Origin: Muricoccus harenae
GTDB lineage: Bacteria; Pseudomonadota; Alphaproteobacteria; Acetobacterales; Acetobacteraceae
Assembly: GCF_009848505.1 (NCBI RefSeq)
Contig: NZ_WWDL01000002.1
Coordinates: 185,009-249,008, forward strand
Reading direction: 5' to 3'
DNA: 64,000 nucleotides
Within the stretch, counting starts at the first letter, position 1; every line of letters starts with the position of its first letter. The notes beneath the pieces were generated by a model. That model saw nothing but the letters and a program-made list of their open reading frames with translations. It was not told the origin of the DNA and did not search any database. The translations under genes and the position numbers were made by a program. Positions 8,758 through 17,599 of the stretch are shown here, in pieces.

Positions 8758-9987
8758 ATGACCGACGAGTTCCACCGAATCCGACGCCTCCCACCCTATG
8801 TCTTCGCGGAGGTCAACGCCGCCAAGGCCAAGGCACGGGCAGCCGCCGAGGATGTGGTGGATCTCGGCATGGGCAATCCCGACAGCCCCACGCCGCCGCA
8901 TATCGTGGCGAAGCTGATCGAGGCGGTGCAGGACCCGCGCACCCATCGCTATTCCGCCTCCAAGGGCATTCCCGGCCTGCGGCGGGCGCATGCCGCCTAT
9001 TACGCGCGCCGCTTCGGGGTGAAGCTCGATCCAGAGACGGAGGTGATCGCCACCCTCGGCTCGAAGGAAGGCCTGGCGAACCTGGCCCAGGCCATCGCCT
9101 CGCCGGGCGACACCATCCTGGTGCCAAACCCATCCTATCCGATCCACCAGTTCGGCTTCCTGATCGCCGGCGCCAGCGTGCGTTCCATCCCCTACACGCC
9201 CGATGACGAGATGCTGCGCGCGATCGACCGCGCTGTGCGGCACTCCGTGCCCAAGCCGACGGCGGTGATCGTCAACTTCCCGTCCAACCCGACGGCACTG
9301 ACGGCGAGCATCGAGTTCTACCGCGAGTTGGTGGCCTTCTGCCGCAGGCACGAGATCTTCATCCTTTCGGACCTCGCCTATGCGGAGCTGTATTACGGCG
9401 ATACGCCGCCGCCTTCGGTGCTGGAAGTGGAAGGTGCCAAGGATGTGGCGGTGGAGTTCACCTCCATGTCCAAGACCTACAACATGCCGGGCTGGCGCAT
9501 GGGCTTCGCGGTGGGCAATCCGAAGCTGATCGCGGCGCTGACGCGGGTGAAGTCCTATCTCGACTACGGCGCCTTCACGCCCATCCAGGTGGCGGCGACC
9601 GCCGCGCTGAATGGGCCGCAGGACTGCATTGCGGAGATGCGGGCGCTCTATAAGGACCGGCGCGACGTGCTGGTGAAGGGGCTGAAGCAGGCCGGCTGGG
9701 ATGTGCCCTCGCCGGATGCGTCCATGTTCCTCTGGGCACCGATCCCGGAGCGTTTCAGGCATATGGGCAGTGTCGAGTTCTCCAAGCTTCTGCTGGCCCG
9801 CGCGAAAGTGGCTGTCGCGCCGGGCATCGGCTTCGGCGAGCATGGCGACAATCATGTCCGCATCGCGCTGGTGGAGAACAACCACCGCATCCGGCAGGCC
9901 CTTCGCGGGATCAAGACCTTCCTGCAGGGAGACAATGCCGCGCCTCCGATTGAGGACCGCGCGAAAGAGGACATCGTCGGCGCATGA
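8758..9987 (+). CDS. PLP-dependent class I/II aminotransferase (AlaC / LL-DAP aminotransferase-like)
   Basis: 409 residues. The fold-type I aminotransferase pattern is complete: DLGMGNPDSPTPPHI, the substrate arm, NPSYPIH, NFPSNPTA, SDLAYAELYY, and the PLP lysine in SMSKTYNMPGWRMG. Closest named types are AlaC-like glutamate-pyruvate aminotransferases and LL-diaminopimelate aminotransferase-like proteins. The gene overlaps hom by four bases and heads an operon hom-glpX-recJ, so a role in aspartate-family or alanine metabolism fits. Exact substrate is inferred. Confidence 0.88.
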   Translation: MTDEFHRIRRLPPYVFAEVNAAKAKARAAAEDVVDLGMGNPDSPTPPHIVAKLIEAVQDPRTHRYSASKGIPGLRRAHAAYYARRFGVKLDPETEVIATLGSKEGLANLAQAIASPGDTILVPNPSYPIHQFGFLIAGASVRSIPYTPDDEMLRAIDRAVRHSVPKPTAVIVNFPSNPTALTASIEFYRELVAFCRRHEIFILSDLAYAELYYGDTPPPSVLEVEGAKDVAVEFTSMSKTYNMPGWRMGFAVGNPKLIAALTRVKSYLDYGAFTPIQVAATAALNGPQDCIAEMRALYKDRRDVLVKGLKQAGWDVPSPDASMFLWAPIPERFRHMGSVEFSKLLLARAKVAVAPGIGFGEHGDNHVRIALVENNHRIRQALRGIKTFLQGDNAAPPIEDRAKEDIVGA

Positions 9988-11270
9988 CCCGTCCTCTTGC
10001 AGTTGCGGTGGCCGGTCTCGGCACGGTCGGGGCCGGGGTTCTCGGCCTGTTGCGGCAGAATGCCGAAATCATCGCGGCGCGGGCCGGACGGCGCATCGCC
10101 GTCACGGCCGTCTCCTCGCGGGACCGCACGCGGGATCGCGGCATCAGCCTGGAAGGGCTGCGCTGGTATGATGACCCCGTCGCCCTTGCGAACGACTCGG
10201 CCATCGACGTGGTGGTGGAGACCATCGGTGGCAGCGAAGGGTCGGCGCGCGCGTTGATCCAGGCGGCACTGGCGGCCGGCAAGCCGGTGGTCACGGCCAA
10301 CAAGGCGCTGCTGGCCGTCCATGGCGCGGAGCTGGCAGAGCTGGCGGCGAAGGCCGATGTGCCGCTGGCTTTCGAGGCCGCCGTCGCGGGTGGCATCCCG
10401 GTCATCAAGGCGATCCGCGAAGGGCTCGCCGGCAATCGCATCACGCGCGTCACCGGCATCCTCAACGGCACCTGCAACTACATTCTGACGCAGATGCGCG
10501 AGCGCGGCCGCGAATTCGCGGAGGCGCTCACCGAGGCGCAGAAGCTCGGCTATGCCGAGGCTGACCCGACCTTCGACGTGGATGGCATCGACGCCGCCCA
10601 CAAGCTGGCCATCCTGGCGGCGCTCGCCTTCGGCCGGCCTGTCGATTTCGGCGCGGTGCATGTGGAGGGCATCCGGGCCGTCTCCGCGCTCGACATCAAG
10701 CTGGCCGAGGAGCTGGGCTACCGCATCAAGCTGCTCGGCATCGCCTCCTGCAGCGATGCCGGCGTCGAGACGCGGGTGCATCCCTGCATGGTGCCGGTCT
10801 CGCACCCCATCGCCACCGTGGACGGCGTGTTCAACGCGGTGGTGGCCGAGGGCGACCATGTCGGCCGCGTGGTGCTGGTCGGGCGCGGCGCTGGCGCCGG
10901 GCCGACCGCCAGCGCGGTGGTCTCCGACCTGGTCGACATCGCCCGCGGCCGGCACACGCCGGTCTGGGGCGCGGATTCCTTCTCCGCCCTGCCGTCGGTC
11001 GGCATGGAGCGGCATTCCGGCGCCTATTACCTCCGCCTGATGGTGGTGGACCGGCCCGGCGTGATCGCCGATGTCACCGGGGTGCTGCGGGATGCCGGGA
11101 TCAGCCTGGAATCCATGCTGCAGCGTGGCCGCGCGCCCGGCGAGGCCGTGCCCGTAGTCCTTACCTCCCATGACGCACGCGAGTCCGCGATGCGCGAGGC
11201 CATCGCGCGCATCGCGGCGCTCGACGCCGTGCTCGAACCCCCCGCCCTCATCCGGATCGAGAACCCATGA
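9984..11270 (+). CDS. hom: Homoserine dehydrogenase
   Basis: 428 residues, the monofunctional size. It reduces aspartate semialdehyde to homoserine, the branch point to threonine and methionine. The N-terminal NAD(P) site is VAGLGTVGAGVLGLL, with VVTANKALL and ILNGTCNYIL in the middle, the catalytic segment DPTFDVDGIDAAHKLAI, and a C-terminal ACT domain from about residue 350 (VVDRPGVIADVTGVLRDAGI) for feedback control, probably by threonine. Its ATG overlaps the aminotransferase stop and its own stop overlaps glpX. Confidence 0.97.
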   Translation: MTRPLAVAVAGLGTVGAGVLGLLRQNAEIIAARAGRRIAVTAVSSRDRTRDRGISLEGLRWYDDPVALANDSAIDVVVETIGGSEGSARALIQAALAAGKPVVTANKALLAVHGAELAELAAKADVPLAFEAAVAGGIPVIKAIREGLAGNRITRVTGILNGTCNYILTQMRERGREFAEALTEAQKLGYAEADPTFDVDGIDAAHKLAILAALAFGRPVDFGAVHVEGIRAVSALDIKLAEELGYRIKLLGIASCSDAGVETRVHPCMVPVSHPIATVDGVFNAVVAEGDHVGRVVLVGRGAGAGPTASAVVSDLVDIARGRHTPVWGADSFSALPSVGMERHSGAYYLRLMVVDRPGVIADVTGVLRDAGISLESMLQRGRAPGEAVPVVLTSHDARESAMREAIARIAALDAVLEPPALIRIENP

Positions 11271-12259
11271 GCATCAATCCCAACGAGCCGCTCCAGAGCG
11301 ACCGCAACCTGGCGATGGAGCTGGTGCGCGTGACCGAGGCGGCGGCCCTCTCCGCCTCCCGCTGGATCGGGCGCGGCGACAAGAACAGCGCCGATGGCGC
11401 CGCGGTGGACGCCATGCGCCGCGCCTTCGACAGCGTCGCGATCAGCGGCACCGTCGTGATCGGCGAAGGTGAGATGGACGAAGCGCCGATGCTCTACATC
11501 GGCGAGAAGGTCGGCGCCGGCGGGCCGCAGATGGACATTGCGGTGGACCCGCTTGAGGGCACGTCCATTTGCGCCCGCGGCATGCCAAACGCCATCGCCA
11601 CCCTGGCGGTGGCGGAGAAGGGCGGCTTCCTGCACGCTCCCGACATCTACATGGACAAGATCGCGGTGGGCCCCGGCCTGCCGCCGGGCGTCGTGCATCT
11701 GGATGCCAGCCCGAAGGAGAACCTGAAGAACCTTGCGCGGGCGAAGAACGCCGAGATCGAGGATCTCGTGGTCTGCATCCTGGACCGCGACCGCCACAAG
11801 GACATCATCCGTGCCTGCCGCGAGGCCGGGGCGCGGATCATGCTGATCCCGGATGGTGACGTCGCTGGCGTGGTCGCCTGCTCCCAGCCCGAGGCCGGGG
11901 TGGACATGTATCTTGGCTGGGGCGGCGCGCCGGAGGGTGTGCTGGCGGCCGCCGCACTGCGCTGCATCGGCGGGCAGATGCAGGGGCGGCTGATCTACGA
12001 GAACGACGAGCAGCGCGAGCGTGCGAAGTCCATGGGGATCACCGATCCCGAGCGGGTCTTCAACGTGGATGACATGGCGAGGGGCGACGTGATGTTCTCC
12101 GCCACCGGCGTCACCACCGGCGCTATGCTGCGCGGCGTGCGGCGCCATGCCGCCGGCGCGGTGACGCATTCCATCGTCATGCGCAGCAAGACCGGCACCG
12201 TCCGCTACATCGAGGGCCACCACAACTTCGCCACCAAGCCGACTGCGTTCATTGCCTGA
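11267..12259 (+). CDS. glpX: Class II fructose-1,6-bisphosphatase (GlpX type)
   Basis: 330 residues. It removes the 1-phosphate of fructose 1,6-bisphosphate in gluconeogenesis and the Calvin cycle. Metal-site motifs are clear: VIGEGEMDEAPML near residue 65 and AVDPLEGTS near residue 95, then LIPDGDVAG and YLGWGGAPEGVLAAAA. It overlaps hom (ATGA) and recJ, an arrangement seen widely in Rhodospirillales, so its presence in an amino-acid operon is conserved synteny rather than a pathway link. Confidence 0.96.
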   Translation: MSINPNEPLQSDRNLAMELVRVTEAAALSASRWIGRGDKNSADGAAVDAMRRAFDSVAISGTVVIGEGEMDEAPMLYIGEKVGAGGPQMDIAVDPLEGTSICARGMPNAIATLAVAEKGGFLHAPDIYMDKIAVGPGLPPGVVHLDASPKENLKNLARAKNAEIEDLVVCILDRDRHKDIIRACREAGARIMLIPDGDVAGVVACSQPEAGVDMYLGWGGAPEGVLAAAALRCIGGQMQGRLIYENDEQRERAKSMGITDPERVFNVDDMARGDVMFSATGVTTGAMLRGVRRHAAGAVTHSIVMRSKTGTVRYIEGHHNFATKPTAFIA

Positions 12260-14051
12260 CACCGGTCTCCTGGACGCCGAGGCCGCCTCGGAGGCGGTAC
12301 TCGGCGTTTCGCGCAGCGCCACTGGTCGCCGCTGGGTCTGGCGGGAAGCGGATGCACGCACCGGGCTTGCCATCGCGCAGCGGCTGGAGGTGCCGGAGCT
12401 GGTCGGCCGCCTCCTCGCCGCGCGCGGCGTGGGGGTAGAGTTGGCGCAGGATTTCCTGGAGCCGCGGCTGCGGGCGTTGATGCCCGACCCATCCTGCCTG
12501 CGGGACATGGACCCGGCCGCCGAACGGCTGGCCAAGGCCGTGCGGGCAGGGGAGCATGTGGCGATCTTCGCCGATTACGATGCCGATGGCGCCTGCGCCG
12601 GGGCGCTGATGACGAAGGTGCTGCGCGACCTCGGCGCGCGGGCAACCCATTACGTCCCGGACCGGATCAAGGAAGGCTACGGCCCCAACGCGCCGGCCAT
12701 CGCGGCGCTGTGCGAGGCCGGGGCGACGCTCGTCGTCTGCGTCGATTGTGGCATCGCCGCCCATCAGGCGCTGGAGGCGGCCCGCGGGCGCGCCGATGTG
12801 GTGGTGCTGGACCATCACAAGGCCGAGGGGCCGCCGCCGGCAGTTCTCGCGACGGTGAACCCCAACCGGCTGGACTGTGATTCCGGCCTCCGCACCCTCT
12901 GCGCGGGCGCCGTCTGCTTCATGGCGGCCGTTGCCCTGCACCGCACGCTGCGCCGCTCTGGCTTCTTCGAAGGACGGGCCGAGCCGCCGCTGCTGGATTT
13001 GCTGGACCTCGTCGCCATCGCCACCGTCTGTGACGTGATGCCGCTGACGGGCCTGAACCGCGCGCTCGTTTCTCAGGGCCTGCGGGTGATGGCGCGGCGC
13101 GGGCGCCCCGGCGTCGCGGCCCTGCTGGAGGTGGCTGGGGTGAAGGATATTCCCACCGCTCATTCGCTCGGCTTCGGCCTCGGGCCGCGCATCAACGCCT
13201 CGGGCCGGATCGGGGAGAGCGATCTGGCGCTGCGGCTGCTGCTGGAGACCGATCCGCTCGAGGCCCGGGCCATGGCGGAGCGGCTCGACACCACCAACCG
13301 GCGCCGCCAGGAGGTGGAGGCGGAGGTGATGGGTACCGCGCTGAGCATGGCCGAGCAGGCGGTCGCCGCCGGCCATCCGGTGCTGCTCATCTGCGGGGAG
13401 GGGTGGCACCCAGGCGTGGTCGGCATCGTCGCCGGGCGTGTGAAGGAAAAGTTCAACCGGCCGACGCTGGTGGCGGGGGTCTCGAACGGGCTGGCGAAGG
13501 GTTCCGGCCGCTCGGTGCCCGGGATCGACCTCGGCGCCGCCATCATCGCGGCCCGTCAGGCTGGGCTGCTGGAGACCGGGGGCGGGCATGCCATGGCGGC
13601 CGGCTTCGGCTTCCGCGCCGAGAAGCGGGAGGCGCTTCAGGCCTTCCTGAACGAGCGCCTGGCCCGCGCCTCCGAGCTTCCGGACGCGGCAGCGCTGGTG
13701 GTGGAGGGCACGCTCTCGGTCGCCGCGGCCAGTGCCGCGCTGGCGGAGCAGGTGGGGCGCCTGGCGCCCTTCGGCACGGGCAATGAGGAGCCGGTCTTCG
13801 CCCTGCGGCGCGCCCGGGTCGTCCGCGCCGACCGTGTAGGGAAGGAGGGCGCGACCATCCGCATGTTCCTCGAGGGGGAGGGGGGCGGGCGGCTGAAGGC
13901 CGTGTGCTTCCGCGCCAAGGAGGGCCCGCTGGCTGAATTGCTCCTCGGCGCGCGGGGGATGCCACTGCATCTCTGCGGCACGCTGCGGGCGGAGAGTTGG
14001 AACGGCGAAGTCTCGACCTGCCTGCATGTGCAGGATGCGGCACCCGCCTGA
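12252..14051 (+). CDS. recJ: Single-stranded-DNA-specific exonuclease RecJ
   Basis: 599 residues. RecJ degrades single-stranded DNA 5' to 3' in RecF-pathway recombination and mismatch repair. The DHH phosphoesterase core is intact: FADYDADGACAGALM, VCVDCGIAAH, VVLDHHKA (the DHH motif), then GPRINASGRIGESDLAL, the DHHA1 domain with ETGGGHAMAAGFGF, and a C-terminal OB-like segment. The start is a TTG at 12252 that overlaps the glpX stop by eight bases; no better start lies nearby in frame. Confidence 0.96.
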   Translation: MPDTGLLDAEAASEAVLGVSRSATGRRWVWREADARTGLAIAQRLEVPELVGRLLAARGVGVELAQDFLEPRLRALMPDPSCLRDMDPAAERLAKAVRAGEHVAIFADYDADGACAGALMTKVLRDLGARATHYVPDRIKEGYGPNAPAIAALCEAGATLVVCVDCGIAAHQALEAARGRADVVVLDHHKAEGPPPAVLATVNPNRLDCDSGLRTLCAGAVCFMAAVALHRTLRRSGFFEGRAEPPLLDLLDLVAIATVCDVMPLTGLNRALVSQGLRVMARRGRPGVAALLEVAGVKDIPTAHSLGFGLGPRINASGRIGESDLALRLLLETDPLEARAMAERLDTTNRRRQEVEAEVMGTALSMAEQAVAAGHPVLLICGEGWHPGVVGIVAGRVKEKFNRPTLVAGVSNGLAKGSGRSVPGIDLGAAIIAARQAGLLETGGGHAMAAGFGFRAEKREALQAFLNERLARASELPDAAALVVEGTLSVAAASAALAEQVGRLAPFGTGNEEPVFALRRARVVRADRVGKEGATIRMFLEGEGGGRLKAVCFRAKEGPLAELLLGARGMPLHLCGTLRAESWNGEVSTCLHVQDAAPA

Positions 14052-14166
14052 TTTTTCCCGGGTTGTCCTGGGCGGCTGCTCGTCCTAACTCGCGGCGCTG
14101 AGCCCCGGACTGGGCCCTCCGGTCCCATGCAAATCCCGGCTCTTCCGGACAGATCGCGGAGTTCCC

Positions 14167-14835
14167 ATGCCGCCCAGCCGTTTCCTGATCCCTCTCCTGC
14201 TGCTTGCCGCCTGCGGCAGCAACTATTCTGCCGACACCTATTCCACCCGCGCGGTACAGCAGGCGAACCCGGTTCAGCAGGGCGTGATCATCGGCGCGCG
14301 GGAGGTTGCTATTACATCGGACGGGGCAACCGGCGCGGCGGTGGGCGCGGCGGCCGGCGGGATCGTCGGTGGGTCCACGCCCGGCAGTGGCTTGACCTCC
14401 GCCCTGGCCGGCGTGGGTGGCGGGCTGGTCGGCGGGTTGTTCGGATCTGCCGCCGAGCGGGTGGTGAATGACAATCGTGGCACCGAATATATTGTGCGGA
14501 AGACAAACGGGGAGCTGGTGAACGTCACCCAGCGGGACGTGCCGCCGCTGCCGCTCGGGCAGAAGGTTCTGGTGATCGCCGGTGCCCAGGCGCGAATCGT
14601 GCCGGACTACACGGTGGCCGAGGTGCCGACTGCCGAGGGCCAGCAGCCCGCACCGGTGCAGGCTCCGGTCCGGGCTGACCCGCCGGCCGCCAGTTCGGCG
14701 GCCCAGGGCACGCCGCCAGGCCCTGCGGAGGCGCCTGTACGGAGCGAGCTGCCGCCGGCCGCGCCGGCTTCGGTCGAGGCACCGCCCTCACCGCGGAGCC
14801 CGCTGGTCCCGCCTGAGGCGCCGCTCGCATTGTGA
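14167..14835 (+). CDS. Glycine-zipper outer-membrane lipoprotein (SlyB/17-kDa antigen-like)
   Basis: 222 residues. The signal MPPSRFLIPLLLLAACGSN has lipobox LAAC at about Cys16. Residues ~55-105 form a glycine zipper (GAAVGAAAGGIVGG, then AGVGGGLVGGLFGSAAE), the hallmark of SlyB-like lipoproteins that insert a helical hairpin in a membrane. A small beta-type domain follows (VRKTNGELVNVTQRD, LPLGQKVLVIAG), then a Pro/Ala-rich tail. It probably contributes to envelope stability. A GC hairpin at 14884-14900 follows the stop. Confidence 0.8.
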   Translation: MPPSRFLIPLLLLAACGSNYSADTYSTRAVQQANPVQQGVIIGAREVAITSDGATGAAVGAAAGGIVGGSTPGSGLTSALAGVGGGLVGGLFGSAAERVVNDNRGTEYIVRKTNGELVNVTQRDVPPLPLGQKVLVIAGAQARIVPDYTVAEVPTAEGQQPAPVQAPVRADPPAASSAAQGTPPGPAEAPVRSELPPAAPASVEAPPSPRSPLVPPEAPLAL

Positions 14836-14908
14836 CGCGCCGTCTGGACGAAGAGCTCCGGGCGTTGTAGTGACCGCCCGCCCCTGCCGCTTTGGCAGGG
14901 TCCGGCCT

Positions 14909-14984
14909 GTCCCGTTCGTCTAGAGGCCTAGGACGCGGCCCTTTCAAGGCTGCAACACGGGTTCGAATCCCGTACGGGACGCCA
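14909..14984 (+). tRNA. tRNA-Glu (anticodon TTC)
   Basis: A 76-base cloverleaf including encoded CCA. The acceptor arms GTCCCGT and ACGGGAC pair, the anticodon loop is CTTTCAA with anticodon TTC, and the T arm is CGGGTTCGAATCCCG. Its 3' end, from 14968, is repeated at 17474-17490, marking it as an integration site. Confidence 0.97.
14968..14984. repeat. attL-type direct repeat (tRNA-Glu 3' end)
   Basis: TCCCGTACGGGACGCCA, identical to 17474-17490. It completes the functional tRNA gene. Confidence 0.85.
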
Positions 14985-15030
14985 ATGCCCATTGAAACCA
15001 TTGGGTTTTTGATGGTTTCTGCTCTCCCAC

Positions 15031-15048
15031 CCCACAATTACCCCCACA
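15031..15048. repeat. Candidate integrase arm-type repeat, left
   Basis: CCCACAATTACCCCCACA. The same 18 bases with one T/C change occur in the same orientation at 17340-17357. The pair lies just inside the attachment repeats. Confidence 0.5.
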
Positions 15049-15087
15049 CTCAGAACTGCCTGGACGCGTAGGGCGTTGGAAGCAGCG

Positions 15088-15291
15088 ATGACGACCCTAT
15101 CCAGCATCCAGCCCGCACGTTCCGTCCCAGAGATCGTCGTGGAGCGCAGAGGCCCAGGCTCCGCAGGCTGGGGCTGGCGCCTGACCAGGGTTGATCAGAC
15201 CTTCAGGACTAGTGCTAGGAGCTACCGCAGCGCCCAGGATGCCTATGAGCCTGCCCAGGCAGAACTCGGGCGAGGTCCGCGGCGGCGCTAG
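15088..15291 (+). CDS. Small hypothetical protein of the integrated element
   Basis: 67 residues from the ATG at 15088, with GGAAG nine bases upstream. The sequence contains WGWRLTRVDQTF and SYRSAQDAYEPAQAEL, an arrangement that looks like a small compact domain rather than random translation. I do not recognise the family. It is the only plausible intact gene within the tRNA-Glu element, on the strand opposite the integrase. Confidence 0.45.
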   Translation: MTTLSSIQPARSVPEIVVERRGPGSAGWGWRLTRVDQTFRTSARSYRSAQDAYEPAQAELGRGPRRR

Positions 15292-15855
15292 GTGGCGGGT
15301 CAGGTGGAGCGGGACATAGTGTAGGCCTCGGCACCGGAACAAGCCGTTGCCGCCAATGCGCATCAAACAGCCCGAGCTCCTTAGCGCTCCACTTACCGAG
15401 CCACGGGCACCCCTAGAACCCACAAAGCGCCCCACCAAAGAGAGCCGCTGGCGAGGAAGAGGAAAATGACCCGGGCTGGGGCGGGGAGATGCATCCGAGC
15501 TCCACGGCGAGCTGGTGGTCACGTCAGGACTAGACGCCCGGAGCATGCCAAGCGCTACCGAGCCTCTGACGGCAACCATGACCCGCACAAAGCAGCCGGC
15601 AGCCGAAGCCGCCGAGTTGAAGGGGAAAACGTCCAGGATGACGGCAGACCTACAGCCGCAGGTTGTTGCCACGCGCAGAATGCACACATCACGGACGCGT
15701 GAACAAGCGAAATGTAGGGGCGTCCGCAGAATACGATCGGCGTGATGCGTGGCCGCGTTCCCGTGCCTTCCGGAACCGCTACACGGCACCCCGCCTCATC
15801 CCTCCAGGGTCCCAGTAGCCGGAAAGAGGCCCCCCACTCCTTCTTTCCCCCCTGC

Positions 15856-15871
15856 CCCGACCGTCCCGACC
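15856..15871. repeat. Iteron-like repeat copy 1
   Basis: CCCGACCGTCCCGACC, itself two CCCGACC units. An identical 16-mer lies at 15919-15934, and an inverted GGTCGGGAC lies between them at 15882-15890. Confidence 0.6.
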
Positions 15872-15918
15872 ATGTCCCACCGGTCGGGACGCCGAAAACC
15901 CCTGTAAACATTGGCTGT

Positions 15919-15934
15919 CCCGACCGTCCCGACC
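15919..15934. repeat. Iteron-like repeat copy 2
   Basis: Second exact copy of CCCGACCGTCCCGACC, 63 bases after the first and about 40 bases before the integrase stop. Confidence 0.6.
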
Positions 15935-15972
15935 GGAAAACACAGGGTGGGGGTGAAAATGAAGTTTTGGGG

Positions 15973-17300
15973 CTAGGCGGTGCCCTGCTTGAGGGCGGCT
16001 CCGGTGCAAAATTTGCCCCATGCCTCCATCAATGGCCGGCGCTGCTCGAGCATGTCGGATCCGCGGTAGGCAGCGCGGACCGTGTTCTCGTCCTCATGGG
16101 CGAGAGCCTTCTCGGCCGCTTCGCTGGCTTCCGGCCGGGTGTCATCCACCCAACTCCGAAAGGAGCGGCGGAAGCCGTGCGGAGTAGCGGCTCGGCCGTC
16201 CACGTCCTGCCACGGGAGCGGGCCACCCTCGGGTGCGCCCTCGTTCATGCGGCGGATGCAGGCGCCGAGGGCGGCGTCACTAAGCGCCACGCCAGTGGGG
16301 GAGGGGAAGATCAGGGCAGGGGCTTTCAGTGCCGCCTGGGCGGGCAGATCCTCCGGCTTCTCGATCTCTCCGGTGAGGTGCACCGCGGCGAGTGCCAGCA
16401 CCTCCATCATCGGTGCGGTGATCGGCACCCGGTGTGGGGGAGGGCGCGGGCGCGGCCACCCTTCATGCGCTCGGCCGGGATGGTCCAGATCCGGGTGCCG
16501 AAGTCGATCTCCGACCAGCGGGCATGACGCACCTCGGCTGAGCGGACGGCGGTCAGGATCGCGAAACGGAGGGCGAGGGGCGCGGTGCCATCCATCGTTC
16601 CGACAGTGCTGACAAAGGCAGGCGCCTGCTGCCAGGGCAGCGAGGGCTGCTTCTGCTCCAGCGGCTGCTTCGGCAGGGACTTGGTCAGCCGCAGGACGCG
16701 GCCTGTGGCTGGGTTGTCGGTCGAGCGCCAGCCATGGGCGGCTGCGTAGTCCAGCACCGATGCCAGGCGGCGCTGCAGCTTTCGGGCTGTGGCAGGACGG
16801 GTGGTCCAGACAGGGGTGAGGGCCGCCACCACATGCTCCCGGGTCACGTCGGCGATGGGGACGTCACCGATCGCGGGATAGGCGTGGCGGTCGAGGGTGA
16901 GGCGCCAGCTCGCCAGCGTCTTGCCGCTGGTCCAGCCGGGCGTCTGCGCTTTCACCAAGCCCTCGGCCACGTCCCGGAAGGTTCGGGCTTGCCGGCCCTC
17001 CTCCTGGACTTCCCTGGCGGCTTCTTCGCGGGCCAAGGTGTCCCGGGCAACGATTGGGTCAGTGCCCTCCTCCACCAGGTCCGCGGCATCGCGTGCCTTC
17101 TTCCGGGCTGCGGCCAAGCCGACCTCAGGATAGGCGTCCAGCCCCATACCGCGGCGCCGGCCCGAGAGCATGAAGCGGTACAGCCAGGCCTTACCGCCGG
17201 CGGGGCGCACCTCGAGCAGCAGCCCATTGCCATCGGAGAGCCGATAGACCTTCTCCCGAGGCTTCGCTGAGGCGACGGCACGTTCGGAAAGCTTAGGCAT
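15973..17300 (-). pseudogene. P4-type tyrosine recombinase/integrase, frameshifted
   Basis: The N-terminal part (from the ATG at 17300, MPKLSERAVASAKPREK) has the DUF4102-type arm-binding domain (LSDGNGLLLEVRPAGGKAW) and the core-binding domain, then the first catalytic arginine in LTAVRSAEVRHARW. The C-terminal part continues in another frame with VPITAPMMEVL, the HGFRR box, LAHEDENTVRAAYRGSD (catalytic Tyr) and MEAWGKF. The break is at a G5 run (plus strand 16436-16440); one more base restores a single protein of about 440 residues. All catalytic residues remain, so the lesion is recent or a sequencing error. It belongs to the tRNA-Glu element. Confidence 0.85.
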
Positions 17301-17339
17301 TTCAGACCTCCACCGAAGTGGAAGCACAACTCAGCCACC

Positions 17340-17357
17340 CCCACAATCACCCCCACA
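17340..17357. repeat. Candidate integrase arm-type repeat, right
   Basis: CCCACAATCACCCCCACA, matching 15031-15048 except one base, just upstream of the integrase start. Confidence 0.5.
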
Positions 17358-17473
17358 ATGCGACAGCAACGCACCCGAACGGGGGCGGACGCCGGTGGAC
17401 ACTCGATTGCACAAGCCATTGAATTTGCGGGCGTGCCTGAACGTCACCGGACGCGACCGAACACTGATCACAC

Positions 17474-17490
17474 TCCCGTACGGGACGCCA
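17474..17490. repeat. attR-type direct repeat
   Basis: TCCCGTACGGGACGCCA, identical to the tRNA-Glu 3' end at 14968-14984; the rest of the tRNA is absent here. Confidence 0.85.
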
Positions 17491-17599
17491 CTCCGGAAAA
17501 TTGCCCGTAAGTTTTTGTATTGTCTGGCTTCTGCCTGAGGACGTAGCGGTCGTTCCCCACATGGTTGGTGTGCTTCGCGGGCAGGCATCTAACGGCTAG

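Larger units (their letters stand above)
15292..15972. other. Non-coding interior of the integrated element
   Basis: No convincing coding region was seen in about 680 bases. The part at 15850-15940 holds copies of a GTCCCGACC-type repeat beside the integrase 3' end. Confidence 0.5.
14968..17490. mobile_element. Small integrative element in tRNA-Glu (decayed)
   Basis: About 2.5 kb bounded by a 17-bp direct repeat of the tRNA-Glu 3' end (14968-14984 and 17474-17490). It contains one small unknown gene, about 0.7 kb of non-coding DNA with repeats, and a P4-type tyrosine integrase disrupted by a frameshift. Paired 18-bp repeats near both ends look like integrase arm sites. No replication, transfer or cargo genes were found, so it is either a deletion remnant or a minimal passenger element. 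Confidence 0.8.

Noticed and set aside
14884..14900. CCCTGCC/GGCAGGG hairpin considered as a terminator before tRNA-Glu
   Set aside because: Perfect 7-bp stem but no T-tract, and it is only nine bases from the tRNA, so it could as well belong to the tRNA leader; not listed as a terminator.
15856..15936. Repeats considered as a CRISPR array
   Set aside because: Only two exact 16-base copies with one inverted relative and no regular spacers; no cas gene in the window.
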